From Bacteroidota bacterium (GTDB taxonomy: Bacteria; Bacteroidota; Bacteroidia; Bacteroidales; UBA5342): DNA of 64,000 nucleotides. The position numbers and the translations under genes were made by a program. Below the pieces are notes generated by a model, which was not told the origin of the DNA, searched no databases, and was given only the letters and a program-made list of their open reading frames with translations. Every line of letters begins with the position of its first letter. Positions within the stretch are counted from its first letter, which is position 1. This document shows, piece after piece, positions 35,097 through 44,574 of this stretch. Location: positions 1 to 64,000 of the forward strand of contig QKHT01000214.1 of assembly GCA_003249935.1 (NCBI GenBank), read 5' to 3'.

Positions 35097-35588
35097 TTAA
35101 GCCAGCTCTTTCTGGTAAGCAACCACGTCGAGGATTTTACCGAATTTTTCGCCTACATTTTTAAAATGGGCACATTTTTCGTAGCCGCATTTTTCAAAAA
35201 GGATAATGCTTTCGGTATTGTCGCCCGAAATAATCCCTAAAAGGGTTTTAATGCCGCGCTCCGGAGCCAGGGCTTCAATAAAATTTAGCGTGGTTTTTCC
35301 TATGCCTTTGCCACAAAATTCGGGTTTCAAATACAGGGTCACCTCGGCCGACCGATAATACGCCTGACGCTTTTTGTATGGCCCCATGTAACAGTATCCG
35401 GCTACTTCGTTATTGAAATAGATGAGGTACGATTTGTACCGATCTTCGTTGATTGGCAAAAAATCCAACAGTGCTTCGTTGGTAATTTCGCCAATGTGAA
35501 ACGTGGCGGTCGAATTTTGAATATAGTATTCGTAAATCGTTTTAACTATTGGCAAATCGTTATACGTCAGTTCTTTAAATTCAATCAT
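35097..35588 (-). CDS. GNAT family N-acetyltransferase
   Basis: In 163 residues the GNAT fold is clear: IEFKELTYNDLPIVKTIYEYY at the start, the acetyl-CoA pyrophosphate loop in PEFCGKGIGKTTLNFI (about 90-105), and FEKCGYEKCAHFKNVG near the end. The last motif (GFEKVGHFKEVGYKFG in relatives) is that of the phosphinothricin/methionine-sulfoximine acetyltransferase branch, although the natural substrate is often unknown. It lies seven bases downstream of the Nudix gene on the same strand, so the two are cotranscribed. Confidence 0.9.
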   Translation of the reverse strand: MIEFKELTYNDLPIVKTIYEYYIQNSTATFHIGEITNEALLDFLPINEDRYKSYLIYFNNEVAGYCYMGPYKKRQAYYRSAEVTLYLKPEFCGKGIGKTTLNFIEALAPERGIKTLLGIISGDNTESIILFEKCGYEKCAHFKNVGEKFGKILDVVAYQKELA

Positions 35589-35595
35589 GCTATTG

Positions 35596-36132
35596 TTATT
35601 TGTTGTTATTCAGTATTTGTTTTATAACGGTTTGAACCGATGTTAAGCCAAACAATTCGGGTATTAAGTCTTCCGGTTCAACCCAAAAAAAGCGCGCCAC
35701 ATCGTCGGCCGCAGTAATTGGAAGTATATCTTTCACCGTAACTTCCATTACCATATCTGTTGTATGTACGTAAAATCCACTCCATGGATATTTGTTGGTG
35801 ACCGAAAAAAGGTAACGCATCGAATCAATTTCGAGGTTTAACTCTTCGTGCACTTCGCGGCGGGTGGCTTCTTCGAGTGTTTCGCCGGCATCGATAAAGC
35901 CGCCCGGCAAATCGAGGGTGCCCTTGGCCGGCTCGGTGCCGCGTTCGACCACAAGCAGTTTACCATGATGTGTAATTACGCAAATCATGGCACACGATGC
36001 ATTAAAATAGTAGTGAAAACCGCAATTATGGCATTTTACCGAATTGCCCCCTCCTTTTTGTAATGGGCTTGAACCGCATTTGGGGCAAAATTCGAAAGTG
36101 TCTGCCAATTCCTTAATCTGGGTCGAATGCAT
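35596..36132 (-). CDS. Nudix hydrolase with N-terminal zinc ribbon
   Basis: The 178-residue protein has a zinc ribbon at residues 16-40 (CPKC...CHNC) and a Nudix domain with the box GGFIDAGETLEEATRREVHEELNLEID (starting about residue 76), all the metal-binding Glu residues intact. Zinc-ribbon Nudix proteins include NudC-type NADH pyrophosphatases and ADP-ribose or nucleotide-sugar pyrophosphatases; the shorter length here does not fit full NudC. It is the first gene of a two-gene leftward unit with the GNAT enzyme. The substrate cannot be told. Confidence 0.9.
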   Translation of the reverse strand: MHSTQIKELADTFEFCPKCGSSPLQKGGGNSVKCHNCGFHYYFNASCAMICVITHHGKLLVVERGTEPAKGTLDLPGGFIDAGETLEEATRREVHEELNLEIDSMRYLFSVTNKYPWSGFYVHTTDMVMEVTVKDILPITAADDVARFFWVEPEDLIPELFGLTSVQTVIKQILNNNK

Positions 36133-36300
36133 CGTGTTTGATTATATAGTACAAAAATATGGTTTTAATTTAATCTTAAAATCGAATTTATTATTTGTGT
36201 GCAAAAATTGTTTTGGAACCTCATGGTTTTTTCATCCTTCAGGGCATGGTTATGTTTTGGCATTTGTGTATATTCGCATCAATAGTGGTAAAAGATATAT

Positions 36301-36308
36301 TAATTTTG
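36301..36308 (+). promoter_or_regulatory. TAnnTTTG box close to the NlpC/P60 start
   Basis: TAATTTTG at 36301-36308 matches the Bacteroidota -7 box, only six bases before ATG 36314. If it is used, the message would be nearly leaderless, or translation would begin at a later codon. The 181-base gap from 36133 shows no gene. Confidence 0.35.
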
Positions 36309-36313
36309 GAAAA

Positions 36314-37138
36314 ATGATGACAATTGGCACAGTGTTGTGTGGCGTTATTTCGGTAAGGGCCGAAAGATCGCATTGTTCGGAGATGCTTACACAAATACTT
36401 TTTGGCGAAAGGTTTATGATTCACGAATCGAACGGTGAGTGGTTATTTGTGGAGTGTCTTCACGATGGTTACGAGGGGTTTATTGCCTCCAATCATCTTT
36501 TTGTAAGCGAACAATGCGACAAGCCAACAGCCGATGTAATGGCTGTTACCACCGCACCATTGGCCATTGCCAGCAAATTGTCCGATGGGTCCAATGTGTA
36601 TCTTCCGGCAGGATCGTTACTTCACAATTACGATGCAGCTACCGGCATCTCAGAAACTGCGGGTCTTAAACTTCAACACGACCCCAATACGGTTATTTGC
36701 GGTTCATTCATGAAGCCCCTTGCTGCGATGACAGTGGCATACTCCTGGATTAACAGTACGTATCTATGGGGTGGTCGAACCGTTTTTGGTGTGGATTGCA
36801 GTGGTTTTGTGCAACTTATTTACAGGCTTTCGGGATTGGAATTGCCGCGCGATTCGGCACAACAAATGATTATGGGCGAAGAGGTCCCTTTTGTACAACA
36901 AGCTAAGGCCGGCGATTTGGCCTTCTTTCAGGAAGAGGATGGACGCGTTTCGCATGTGGGATTAATAACCGGGCCGGGAAAAATCATTCATTGTTCGGGT
37001 TCGGTTCGTGCCGATTTGCTCGATCAGCAAGGTATTTTTGATGCAACTACCGGAAAATACACCCATAAACTCCGTTTGATTAAACGTGTAGAGCTAAATA
37101 CCCGCACAATGATATCGCAACAGGTTTTTACCAAATAA
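36314..37138 (+). CDS. NlpC/P60 (C40) endopeptidase with SH3-like domain
   Basis: I start at ATG 36314 (274 residues; ATG 36317 is in frame too). An N-terminal SH3-like region (about 10-140) precedes the NlpC/P60 domain, whose catalytic Cys is in VDCSGFVQLIYRL (about 157) and His in RVSHVGLITG (about 217), followed by IIHCSGSVR. Such enzymes cut the D-Glu-diaminoacid bond of peptidoglycan peptides (YkfC type). No clear signal peptide is seen from this start, so it could act in cytoplasmic recycling. The frame is open upstream to 36044 but overlaps the Nudix gene. Its stop overlaps the convergent M23 gene by 11 bases. Confidence 0.85.
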   Translation: MMTIGTVLCGVISVRAERSHCSEMLTQILFGERFMIHESNGEWLFVECLHDGYEGFIASNHLFVSEQCDKPTADVMAVTTAPLAIASKLSDGSNVYLPAGSLLHNYDAATGISETAGLKLQHDPNTVICGSFMKPLAAMTVAYSWINSTYLWGGRTVFGVDCSGFVQLIYRLSGLELPRDSAQQMIMGEEVPFVQQAKAGDLAFFQEEDGRVSHVGLITGPGKIIHCSGSVRADLLDQQGIFDATTGKYTHKLRLIKRVELNTRTMISQQVFTK

Positions 37139-38816
37139 AACCGGCTTTGTACGATTTTGTGTTACCGCAATTGTCGGTAACGTTTATCTCCAAAGTGTGC
37201 TTTTTCCCTTTTTGTAAGCGCGATTTATCGAACGTATACCTAATGGTTCGTGTTTTTCCATCGAGTTCGAATAGTGCCCATTCGCCATCAATCGCCCCTT
37301 CGTAAGTGTCTATGCCACTTTCTCCATCGCCAATTCTGAACGAAATGGACTTTGTTCCGGCATAATTTTTCCCCGATACAAAATTTATTGGCTGAACCGA
37401 TGGTGCTGTATTGTCTTGCGTTAAGGCAAAACGGCCAAATGTATTTACTGCCGCTACCACTGTTGACCGGTATGGTGTTACTTTATATCCTCCAGATTTT
37501 ACGCCCTTGCTGTTGATTGCAGCCAGATAAACTTTCGAAATATCTTTCACCTCGGGCATTGGCAGATGCAAGAAATAGTTTTTAGCCAAAGGCACTTTTG
37601 TATTATGAATGGTGTAAACAGGTGAGAGAAATGCCGATTTCGGGCCTTTGGCCAATTCAAGGTCAAGGTCGTTATAGACCGTACCGGCCGGAAATTCGAG
37701 ATGCAGATCTTCAAAATTGATTTCCTGATTGAGATTACAGCGGATTAAATGTTCGGGCTCCTTTTTCTCAACAGGTGCAATATCCTTTTTCTCCCCTTTT
37801 AATGCAATAAGTGCTTCGGCTCTGTTCCCTTTCGAATCGTAGACATGCAATGCATAGTTGAAGAATTTTTCTTCGTCGATATTCAGAATGCCGTTATTTT
37901 TAACATACTCTACGTTACTTAAATTATTTATTTCGTTGGCTTTAAAGGTATATATAAATTGTTTGCCCGAAGTCATTAGCTCGGCATAGTCGATATTGGC
38001 ATTAATATAACGGCTTTCATCAAAGGCTATTTGCGAAGTATTGTATTTAAAAATGGAGCCGTTTTCGTCTTTAAGCTCAGCACGGGTGTAAGCACATTTG
38101 GCCGTGTTGCCGTCTACATAGTCCACCGCACTAAATCCAATGGCTATTTTGCCCCAAACCGATACCGAAAGTTTGTAGTATCCGCCTTTATCTGAAATTG
38201 GCAGAATAAGCGGTGTGCTTTTCCCGTTGATGAGTCCTTCTCCCGGCATGGGGTATAGTTTAATGGCTGTGATTGTGGGTTTTCTTTTGTCGTTAGCTTG
38301 AAATCCAAATGCAGCGGGGTCGAGCGCATGTTCGCTTTCGGTGTCGCGTATTTCAAAATGAAGGTGTGGTCCTCCACTGCTTCCTGTATTACCACTGTAT
38401 GCAATAAGCTGACCTTTACCTATTTTAATGGCCCCTGTTTTAAAAATATGATCGATTCGAAACGATTTGGCATTGTATTGTAACTGCCTGATAATACTGT
38501 CCAATGGTGGGGCAAAAGACTCTAAATGTCCATAGCACGATGTTTGTCCATTGGGATGCGAAATATAGAGCATGTTGCCGTAACCGGTTGGAGAAACGGA
38601 TACACGTTGCAGATATCCATTGTCCACAGAAAATACTTTTTGCCCGGTTCGCCCTTGTGTTCTAATATCCAGGCCGGTATGAAAGTGGTTTGGCCGTAGT
38701 TCGCCAAAACTGCCCGATAAATTGAGTGGTAAATCCATCGGCATTCGATAATTTTGTCCGTATACAATCCCACTCGCTACAATAATTGCATTCGCAATTA
38801 ACCACTTCAACCTCAT
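37128..38816 (-). CDS. M23 family peptidoglycan endopeptidase
   Basis: The 562-residue protein has a signal peptide (ending ASGIVYGQ) and an M23 (lysostaphin-type) domain near the N-terminus (about 35-180). Its zinc ligands are visible: His and Asp in NHFHTGLDIRT and the HxH of GPHLHFEIRD. A long C-terminal region of beta-sandwich type follows. It should cut peptidoglycan cross-bridges in the periplasm during growth or division. The C-terminal 11 bases overlap the convergent NlpC/P60 gene, so two wall-active enzymes share a 3' end. A TAnnTTTG box lies just upstream. Confidence 0.9.
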   Translation of the reverse strand: MRLKWLIANAIIVASGIVYGQNYRMPMDLPLNLSGSFGELRPNHFHTGLDIRTQGRTGQKVFSVDNGYLQRVSVSPTGYGNMLYISHPNGQTSCYGHLESFAPPLDSIIRQLQYNAKSFRIDHIFKTGAIKIGKGQLIAYSGNTGSSGGPHLHFEIRDTESEHALDPAAFGFQANDKRKPTITAIKLYPMPGEGLINGKSTPLILPISDKGGYYKLSVSVWGKIAIGFSAVDYVDGNTAKCAYTRAELKDENGSIFKYNTSQIAFDESRYINANIDYAELMTSGKQFIYTFKANEINNLSNVEYVKNNGILNIDEEKFFNYALHVYDSKGNRAEALIALKGEKKDIAPVEKKEPEHLIRCNLNQEINFEDLHLEFPAGTVYNDLDLELAKGPKSAFLSPVYTIHNTKVPLAKNYFLHLPMPEVKDISKVYLAAINSKGVKSGGYKVTPYRSTVVAAVNTFGRFALTQDNTAPSVQPINFVSGKNYAGTKSISFRIGDGESGIDTYEGAIDGEWALFELDGKTRTIRYTFDKSRLQKGKKHTLEINVTDNCGNTKSYKAGFIW

Positions 38817-38832
38817 TATCCCAAATTTTGTG

Positions 38833-38840
38833 CAAATGTA
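38833..38840 (-). promoter_or_regulatory. TAnnTTTG box for the M23 gene
   Basis: On the minus strand TACATTTG (38833-38840) lies 16 bases before the M23 start and matches the Bacteroidota -7 box. No TTTG at the expected -33 distance. Confidence 0.5.
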
Positions 38841-38866
38841 TATCTTTTTCGAACCGTTTGGTTCAT

Positions 38867-40141
38867 TTATCCCGCAACAATGGTAATCTGTTTGGCATTT
38901 TTAAGATATTTAGTCGCCAAATCGGCTATTCGATCGGGCGAAATAGTCTGAAGTTCATTTAATACGCGGTCGTAATACGCAAAATCGAGATTTTGCTCAT
39001 ACAGTGCACGGTAGCTTTCTGCGGCGGCAAATGGACCATCAAAACTACGAAGTAACTCGCCCGACATATATCTTGTTGCAGCTTCGAGTTCACTTAATGC
39101 TACCGGTTCGTTACACAATGTAACTATTTCTTTATTAATTTCTTCCAGTACATTTTCAACATAATCTGCCGAAGCTTCAGTTTGTATGGTCCATAATCCG
39201 GTTTCTTTGTAAGGTATTATGCCCGACGAAATGCCGTAAGTATACCCTTTGTCTTCTCTGATGTTTTTCATTAAGCGGCTGCCAAAGTAACCGCCAAGTA
39301 ACATATTAACCACCGAAAGTGCCGGAAAATCGGGGTGATGGCGCGAAATGGTTAAGGCTCCGGTTCTTATACCTGCCTGCACTGCACCTTTTTTTTCGAT
39401 GTTGATACGTGTTTTGGTTGCCGTTTCGGGTGTATATTGTTTTATTTCGGGCAGAACCGATGGTATTTGGTAACCAAAGTGTTTTTCTATTTCGGCAATA
39501 GTGGCTTCGTTGGCATATCCCGAAACGTAAATATTCAGATTGTTGGGATGATACCACTTGTTGTGGAAATCCTTCAGCATTCGGGTTTCGAGGTGCTTAA
39601 AATCATCTTCGCAAATTTGTACCCCATAGGGGTGGTGTATCCCGAAAATGGCCTTGTTTAAGGCTCGCGAGGCCAAAATTCGTACTTTTTCCGATTCGGT
39701 TTTGTACTCCTCAATCCAGCGTGTTTTCAGGTTTTCGAGTTCATCGGCCGGAAACGTGGGCTGATACAGTATTTCGCATACCACAGGAAGCAATTCGGGC
39801 AAGTAGCGGTTCAGACAATATAACGTAAACGTGGAAGTATGATGCGAATTGCCCGAGCTGATGTAAGCACCGTATCCGTCGAGTTTTTCGGCGAGAGACT
39901 GACTGTCAAATGTTTGTGTGCCTTCGCGTAAAAGTCGCAAGGTCGATCGCGCCACTAAAAGCTGCGATTGATGCCAGGTACTTGCACCAAATACAAAGTC
40001 GATGCGAACCACTTCTTCGGTACCATCGTCGAAAATATGAATACGTGTTTGGTTGTTTAATAAGCGTACTTTGGCCTTAGGCAAATTTAATTTGGTGGGG
40101 ATCGATACCAGTGGTTTTTGCGATCGGTTTAACGTATTCAT
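38867..40141 (-). CDS. M16 peptidase, non-catalytic partner subunit
   Basis: This 424-residue protein has the M16/pitrilysin fold, including the late conserved segment LGGYFGSRLMKNIREDKGYTYGISS (about 287-311), but lacks an HxxEH zinc motif where the partner has one (residues 55-70 read ASTWHQSQLLVARS). M16B enzymes often work as a pair in which one subunit has zinc and the other carries the R/Y substrate-binding pair (here RED...GYTYG). Its ATG overlaps the upstream catalytic gene by four bases. It is probably a periplasmic or cytoplasmic peptide-degrading complex; no signal peptide is visible. Confidence 0.92.
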   Translation of the reverse strand: MNTLNRSQKPLVSIPTKLNLPKAKVRLLNNQTRIHIFDDGTEEVVRIDFVFGASTWHQSQLLVARSTLRLLREGTQTFDSQSLAEKLDGYGAYISSGNSHHTSTFTLYCLNRYLPELLPVVCEILYQPTFPADELENLKTRWIEEYKTESEKVRILASRALNKAIFGIHHPYGVQICEDDFKHLETRMLKDFHNKWYHPNNLNIYVSGYANEATIAEIEKHFGYQIPSVLPEIKQYTPETATKTRINIEKKGAVQAGIRTGALTISRHHPDFPALSVVNMLLGGYFGSRLMKNIREDKGYTYGISSGIIPYKETGLWTIQTEASADYVENVLEEINKEIVTLCNEPVALSELEAATRYMSGELLRSFDGPFAAAESYRALYEQNLDFAYYDRVLNELQTISPDRIADLATKYLKNAKQITIVAG

Positions 40142-41382
40142 TTTTTTCGAAGATATATAAGTGTATTGCTGTTACTTTCTGTAAGGTATTGTTGTGCTGC
40201 ACACCGAATATGTTCGGGGGTAACAGCTCGGTAGTGTTCGCCTTCATTATTGAGGTCGTTGGCGTTGCCAAGTATTTCGGCATGAGCCAGTTGTGTCGCC
40301 TTTCCGAGATAGTTCGATAATCCGAATATACGTTCTGTTTCTACTTTGTTCAGTACTTTTTCGAGTTCTGCCGAAGCAATTGTTTCACTGCAAAGTGCAT
40401 AAATGGTGTTGTTTAGGGCTTCGAGTGCTTTTTGTGGATTTTTGTCGGGGTGAACCATCCCGCTGAAATACATCAGCCCGGCATCGTGCGTTCCCGATAC
40501 CGAGGCATCAATTTCGGTAAACATCTCCTGCTCTTTTACAAGCGACTGGTACAATCTCGAAGAACTTCCCCGCGAAAACAGGTCGGAAATGAGATCGGTA
40601 GCATAGTAGTTCGCGTGCTTTCGATCGCAAATATGGAACATTTTGGTTATGGCATCTTGTGGTACTTTACCAGTCATTTCTAAGTACCTGGCTTCTGTTT
40701 GAACCGGTTCCCGGGGCAAATTACGGGTTGTAATGTTGCGCTGCGGAATCGGGCCAAACCACTTTTCTGCCAATCGAATCGCTTGGTCGCTGCTAATATT
40801 ACCGCAAATGCACAGCACCGCATTATTTGGCGCATAATGCGAATAGTAAAATTCGCGGAGTTGGTCGAGATTAATGGTTTCTACACCTTTCATGTCGGCA
40901 CCAATAGCCTGCCAACGGTAGGGGTGCACTTTGTAGGCCAAAGGCATCATACACAGCGACATATCGCCGTATGGCTGGTTAATATATCTTTGATTAAACT
41001 CTTCGACAACCACTTTGCGTTGTACATCGAGGCTTTTTTGCGAAAATTCGAGCGACAGCATCCGATCCGATTCGAGCCAAAGTGCCGTTTCGATATTGTT
41101 GGCGGGAAGTGTGATGTAGTAGTTGGTAAGATCGGTGCTGGTCCAGGCATTGTTTTCGCCCATCGCCAGTTGAACCGGTTCGTCAAAATCGGGGATGTTC
41201 ACCGAACCGCTAAACATGAGATGTTCGAACAAATGAGCAATTCCGGTCATCTCCGGATTTTCATCGCGCGATCCCACATCGTACATTACATTAATGGCCA
41301 CCATTGGTGTTGAACCATCAAAATGGTGAACGATGCGCAATCCGTTTGATAATGTTGTGCGATTGGTTGTTATCATTTGCAA
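40138..41382 (-). CDS. M16 zinc peptidase, catalytic subunit
   Basis: The 414-residue protein carries the inverted zinc motif HLFEH (about 46-50, in GIAHLFEHLMFSGS) and the downstream Glu region of active M16 enzymes (ENNAWTSTDLTNYYITLP). It pairs with the motif-less subunit encoded just downstream with a four-base overlap. Processing or degradation of short peptides is the usual role. It starts after a terminator that ends topA transcription, so the pair has its own promoter. Confidence 0.93.
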   Translation of the reverse strand: MQMITTNRTTLSNGLRIVHHFDGSTPMVAINVMYDVGSRDENPEMTGIAHLFEHLMFSGSVNIPDFDEPVQLAMGENNAWTSTDLTNYYITLPANNIETALWLESDRMLSLEFSQKSLDVQRKVVVEEFNQRYINQPYGDMSLCMMPLAYKVHPYRWQAIGADMKGVETINLDQLREFYYSHYAPNNAVLCICGNISSDQAIRLAEKWFGPIPQRNITTRNLPREPVQTEARYLEMTGKVPQDAITKMFHICDRKHANYYATDLISDLFSRGSSSRLYQSLVKEQEMFTEIDASVSGTHDAGLMYFSGMVHPDKNPQKALEALNNTIYALCSETIASAELEKVLNKVETERIFGLSNYLGKATQLAHAEILGNANDLNNEGEHYRAVTPEHIRCAAQQYLTESNSNTLIYLRKK

Positions 41383-41396
41383 AAATGGTTGTTTGC

Positions 41397-41436
41397 TAAA
41401 AATTCCCGGAAATTACAGATGTAATAACCGGGAATT
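41397..41436 (-). terminator. Terminator of topA
   Basis: AATTCCCGG (41401-41409) and CCGGGAATT (41428-41436) with a nested ATTAC-AGAT-GTAAT hairpin between them. Read leftward the hairpin runs into TTTTT, 29 bases after the topA stop. Confidence 0.8.
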
Positions 41437-41464
41437 CAGAATTTAGTTTATTTGTTGTAATATC

Positions 41465-43882
41465 TTAACTCTCTTTTTTTGTTGCCGGTTTGCCTTTGGC
41501 CTTTGCAGGCGTTTTGGCCTTCGCTTTGGCTGTAGCCTTAGTTTTTGATGTGGCCTTTGCCGGGGCTTTGCGCGAAGGTTTAGCATCCGGTTGCGAAGCG
41601 ATAATTTCGAGACACTCTTCGAGTGTTAAATCGGCCGGCACTTTACCTTTCGGAATTTTGTAATTGCTGCGTTCTTTGGCTATATAAGGGCCATATCGGC
41701 CGTTAAGCACCTGAATTGTTTCATCTCCGGCAAAAGTTTTTATCACTTTTTGTTTTTCGGCTTCCTGCTTTTTTTCTATCAATTCAATGGCGCGTTCGAG
41801 CGACACAGTAAATGGGTCGTCTTCTTTTGTAAGGCTCACAAACAATTTTGCAAATTGTACGTAAGGGCCAAAACGACCGGTGTTGGCTTTTATTTCGGTT
41901 CCGTTGTAAACACCAACCACGCGCGGTAATTTAAAAAGCGTAAGTGCTTCTTCGAGAGTTATTGTATTTATACTCTGTCCTTTAAGCAGGCTGGCAAAAC
42001 GAGGTTTATCTTCGTCGTCGGCCGTACCTATTTGTACCATCGGGCCAAACCGGCCTATCTTTACCGAAACCTGATGTTTTGTTTCGGGGTGAACCCCAAG
42101 TATCCGTTCGCCCACTTTTTGTTCGGTTCGTTCGTTATTTGCCGAAACAACCTCGTTGTGAAAACCGGTATAAAATTCGCCAATGGTTTTTTGCCATTCC
42201 ATTTTGCCTTCGGCAATAATGTCAAATTCCTCTTCGACTTTGGCGGTAAAGTCGTAGGACATGATGTTTTTAAAGTGGTCGCTCAAAAAGTCGCATACCA
42301 CCGAACCTATATCGGTAGGAAACAGTTTGTTCTTTTCTTGCCCGGTATTTTCTATTTTATTTTTTTCGGTTATTGCGCCATTCTTTGTCAATGTAAGCTC
42401 TGCGAATTCACGTGGTTCGCCCGGCCGGCTTTCTTTAAGCACATATTCGCGTTGTTGTATGGTCGAAATGGTTGGGGCGTATGTCGACGGGCGGCCAATA
42501 CCCAGTTCCTCGAGTTTGCGAACCAGACTGGCTTCATTGTAGCGGTATGGTTTTTGGCTGAACCGTTGTGTGGCAATTGCCTGAACAAATTCCGGATTCT
42601 GTCCTACTTTTAACGGGGGTATCAGCGTAGTTTCATCGTCGTTTTGCTCATCGTCGGTCGACTCTATATACAATTTAAGAAACCCATCGAACTTTATCAC
42701 TTCGCCAGTTGCAGCAAACCAAATATCAGGATTTCCAAATCCTATACTTATTGTGGTGCGTTCCAGTTCGGCATCAGCCATTTGACTGGCCACTGTGCGT
42801 TTCCAAATAAGTTCGTAAAGTCTTTTTTCCTGCGATGTGCCATCTATTTCGTGTGCACTAATATAGGTAGGTCTTATTGCCTCATGTGCTTCCTGAGCTC
42901 CTTTGGAGGAGGTGGTAAACTGACGGCTTTTTGAATAGCGCTCGCCTGCCATGGAAATGATTTCGCTTTTGGCTGTATTTATGGCCATTTGCGATAAATT
43001 CACCGAGTCGGTACGCATATAGGTAATTTTACCCGATTCGTAAAGCTTTTGTGCAACCATCATAGTTTGTGCAACGGTAAAGCCGAGTTTACGGCTGGCT
43101 TCCTGTTGCAGTGTAGAGGTTGTAAAAGGCGGTTGTGGCGTTTTTCTGGCCGGTTTAACCACAATATCGTTGATTGTAAATGTTTTACCTTTTATCGATT
43201 CGAGAAATGCAATGGTTTCTTCCTTGGTGTTAAATTTTTTAGAGAGTTCGGCCTTTAGCACCGCTTCGCGACCATCGGTACCCACTACATTAAAGGGGCT
43301 GATGGTTCGGTACCAACTTTCGCCGTTAAACTGTTCTATTTCGCGTTCGCGGTCAACAATTAGTTTTACCGCCACACTCTGAACGCGACCTGCCGACAGT
43401 GCCGGTTTTACTTTGCGCCACAAGATGGGCGAAACTTCAAACCCAACAATACGGTCCAGTACGCGCCGGGCTTGTTGGGCATCCACCAAATTCTGATCGA
43501 TAGCTCGTGGATTTTGTATGGCATGTAATATCGCTTCTTTTGTAATTTCGTGAAATACAATGCGTTTTGTGTTTTCGGGTTTCAGGTTCAATGCCTGAAA
43601 CAGATGCCATGATATGGCCTCTCCTTCGCGGTCCTCGTCGGACGCGAGCCAAACCATTTTGGCTTTGGTTGCTAAATCTTTTAGTTCCGAAACTAATTTC
43701 TTTTTATCAGCGGGAATCTCGTACTGCGGTTCAAAATTATTGGCGACATCTATACTGAAATCTTTTGGCTTTAGATCCCGAATATGGCCATAGCTCGACT
43801 TAACAACAAAGTCCTTACCGAGAAATTTCTCGATAGTTTTTGCTTTTGCAGGTGACTCAACAATGACCAAATTTTCGCCCAT
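41465..43882 (-). CDS. topA: DNA topoisomerase I
   Basis: At 805 residues this is a type IA topoisomerase, relaxing negative supercoils. It has a TOPRIM domain at the start (NLVIVESPAKAKTIEKFLG), the active-site Tyr in GKITYMRTDSVNLS (about 290), and three C-terminal Topo_C repeats with GRFGP or GRYGP (about 610, 670 and 735) in place of the four-cysteine zinc fingers of E. coli TopA. The final 45 residues are almost only Lys, Ala, Pro and Thr (PAKATSKTKATAKAKAKTP), like a histone H1 tail, and probably bind DNA. The start ATG at 43882 is followed directly by the conserved MGENLVIVESPAKAK. Confidence 0.96.
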   Translation of the reverse strand: MGENLVIVESPAKAKTIEKFLGKDFVVKSSYGHIRDLKPKDFSIDVANNFEPQYEIPADKKKLVSELKDLATKAKMVWLASDEDREGEAISWHLFQALNLKPENTKRIVFHEITKEAILHAIQNPRAIDQNLVDAQQARRVLDRIVGFEVSPILWRKVKPALSAGRVQSVAVKLIVDREREIEQFNGESWYRTISPFNVVGTDGREAVLKAELSKKFNTKEETIAFLESIKGKTFTINDIVVKPARKTPQPPFTTSTLQQEASRKLGFTVAQTMMVAQKLYESGKITYMRTDSVNLSQMAINTAKSEIISMAGERYSKSRQFTTSSKGAQEAHEAIRPTYISAHEIDGTSQEKRLYELIWKRTVASQMADAELERTTISIGFGNPDIWFAATGEVIKFDGFLKLYIESTDDEQNDDETTLIPPLKVGQNPEFVQAIATQRFSQKPYRYNEASLVRKLEELGIGRPSTYAPTISTIQQREYVLKESRPGEPREFAELTLTKNGAITEKNKIENTGQEKNKLFPTDIGSVVCDFLSDHFKNIMSYDFTAKVEEEFDIIAEGKMEWQKTIGEFYTGFHNEVVSANNERTEQKVGERILGVHPETKHQVSVKIGRFGPMVQIGTADDEDKPRFASLLKGQSINTITLEEALTLFKLPRVVGVYNGTEIKANTGRFGPYVQFAKLFVSLTKEDDPFTVSLERAIELIEKKQEAEKQKVIKTFAGDETIQVLNGRYGPYIAKERSNYKIPKGKVPADLTLEECLEIIASQPDAKPSRKAPAKATSKTKATAKAKAKTPAKAKGKPATKKES

Positions 43883-44096
43883 AATATTATTTTGTTTTTA
43901 TTTTCCGGTGCAAATTAAAGAAAATCAAGGCGTAAATTCAAAGACAAATGAATTATTTTAAAAAAACCATTGTTGTAAACACTATGATACAGGTTAATTT
44001 TACAAATATTAAAGTTTTTTCATGGTGTTCAAGGCGGCCATTGTTTCCAAATACAAAACTTAACTGTAAATTTACGATTATAGAAATGTGTTTATT

Positions 44097-44531
44097 ATGT
44101 TAAGTGAATTGCAAATATCAGAAATTGCCGAAAATCTGGTTATAGGTTTGGTGGCTTTTGTAAATAAAGATACCTTAGAGATTAAATCTTTGCCCGATAT
44201 TAGTTTGGCTTTAGACAACGATTGGATTGATTCTGAAATTGAACTTATACATAAAGACTGGGCTCATTATTGTCGTATTGACCTCCCTTCGCACGATGAG
44301 GTGCTTAACTATATGCATGAGTTTTTGGTTGATATGGATGAATCTGAGTTGAAAGAAATGCTTAAACAATCTTTCAAGCACTTTAATCCGGTTCACGACT
44401 TTAAACTTATCATCGAACATTCGCCATATCGCGATGCTTGGATTCATTTTCGCAATGGTAAGTATTTCGACTATGCGGTTCAGACATTAAAAGCCCATGG
44501 ATTGATTATGAGGCCTAAGGTTTATAAATAA
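44097..44531 (+). CDS. UPF0158-like small protein
   Basis: I start at ATG 44097 (144 residues); a GTG nine bases upstream is also in frame. The sequence (acidic, with LVAFVNKDTLEIKSLPD near the start and HDFKLIIEHSPYRDAWIHFR near residue 105) resembles the UPF0158 family, small cytoplasmic proteins of unknown function. It is a single gene ending in a strong terminator. The 200-base gap between it and topA shows nothing I can name. Confidence 0.7.
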   Translation: MLSELQISEIAENLVIGLVAFVNKDTLEIKSLPDISLALDNDWIDSEIELIHKDWAHYCRIDLPSHDEVLNYMHEFLVDMDESELKEMLKQSFKHFNPVHDFKLIIEHSPYRDAWIHFRNGKYFDYAVQTLKAHGLIMRPKVYK

Positions 44532-44536
44532 AAGTT

Positions 44537-44574
44537 GAGGTGCAAATGAGTAAATTTTGCACCTCTTTTTTTTT
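44537..44574 (+). terminator. Strong terminator after the UPF0158-like gene
   Basis: GAGGTGCAAA (44537-44546) and TTTGCACCTC (44556-44565) form a 10-bp stem followed by nine T, five bases after the stop codon. Confidence 0.92.

Noticed and set aside
34854-35240. 128-residue plus-strand frame over the AT-rich gap
   Set aside because: No recognisable domain, overlaps the GNAT gene antisense, and hydrophobic composition follows from T-rich sequence.
35097-35588. Herbicide (phosphinothricin) resistance gene proper
   Set aside because: Only the general family resemblance is visible, and members of this branch have varied or unknown natural substrates.
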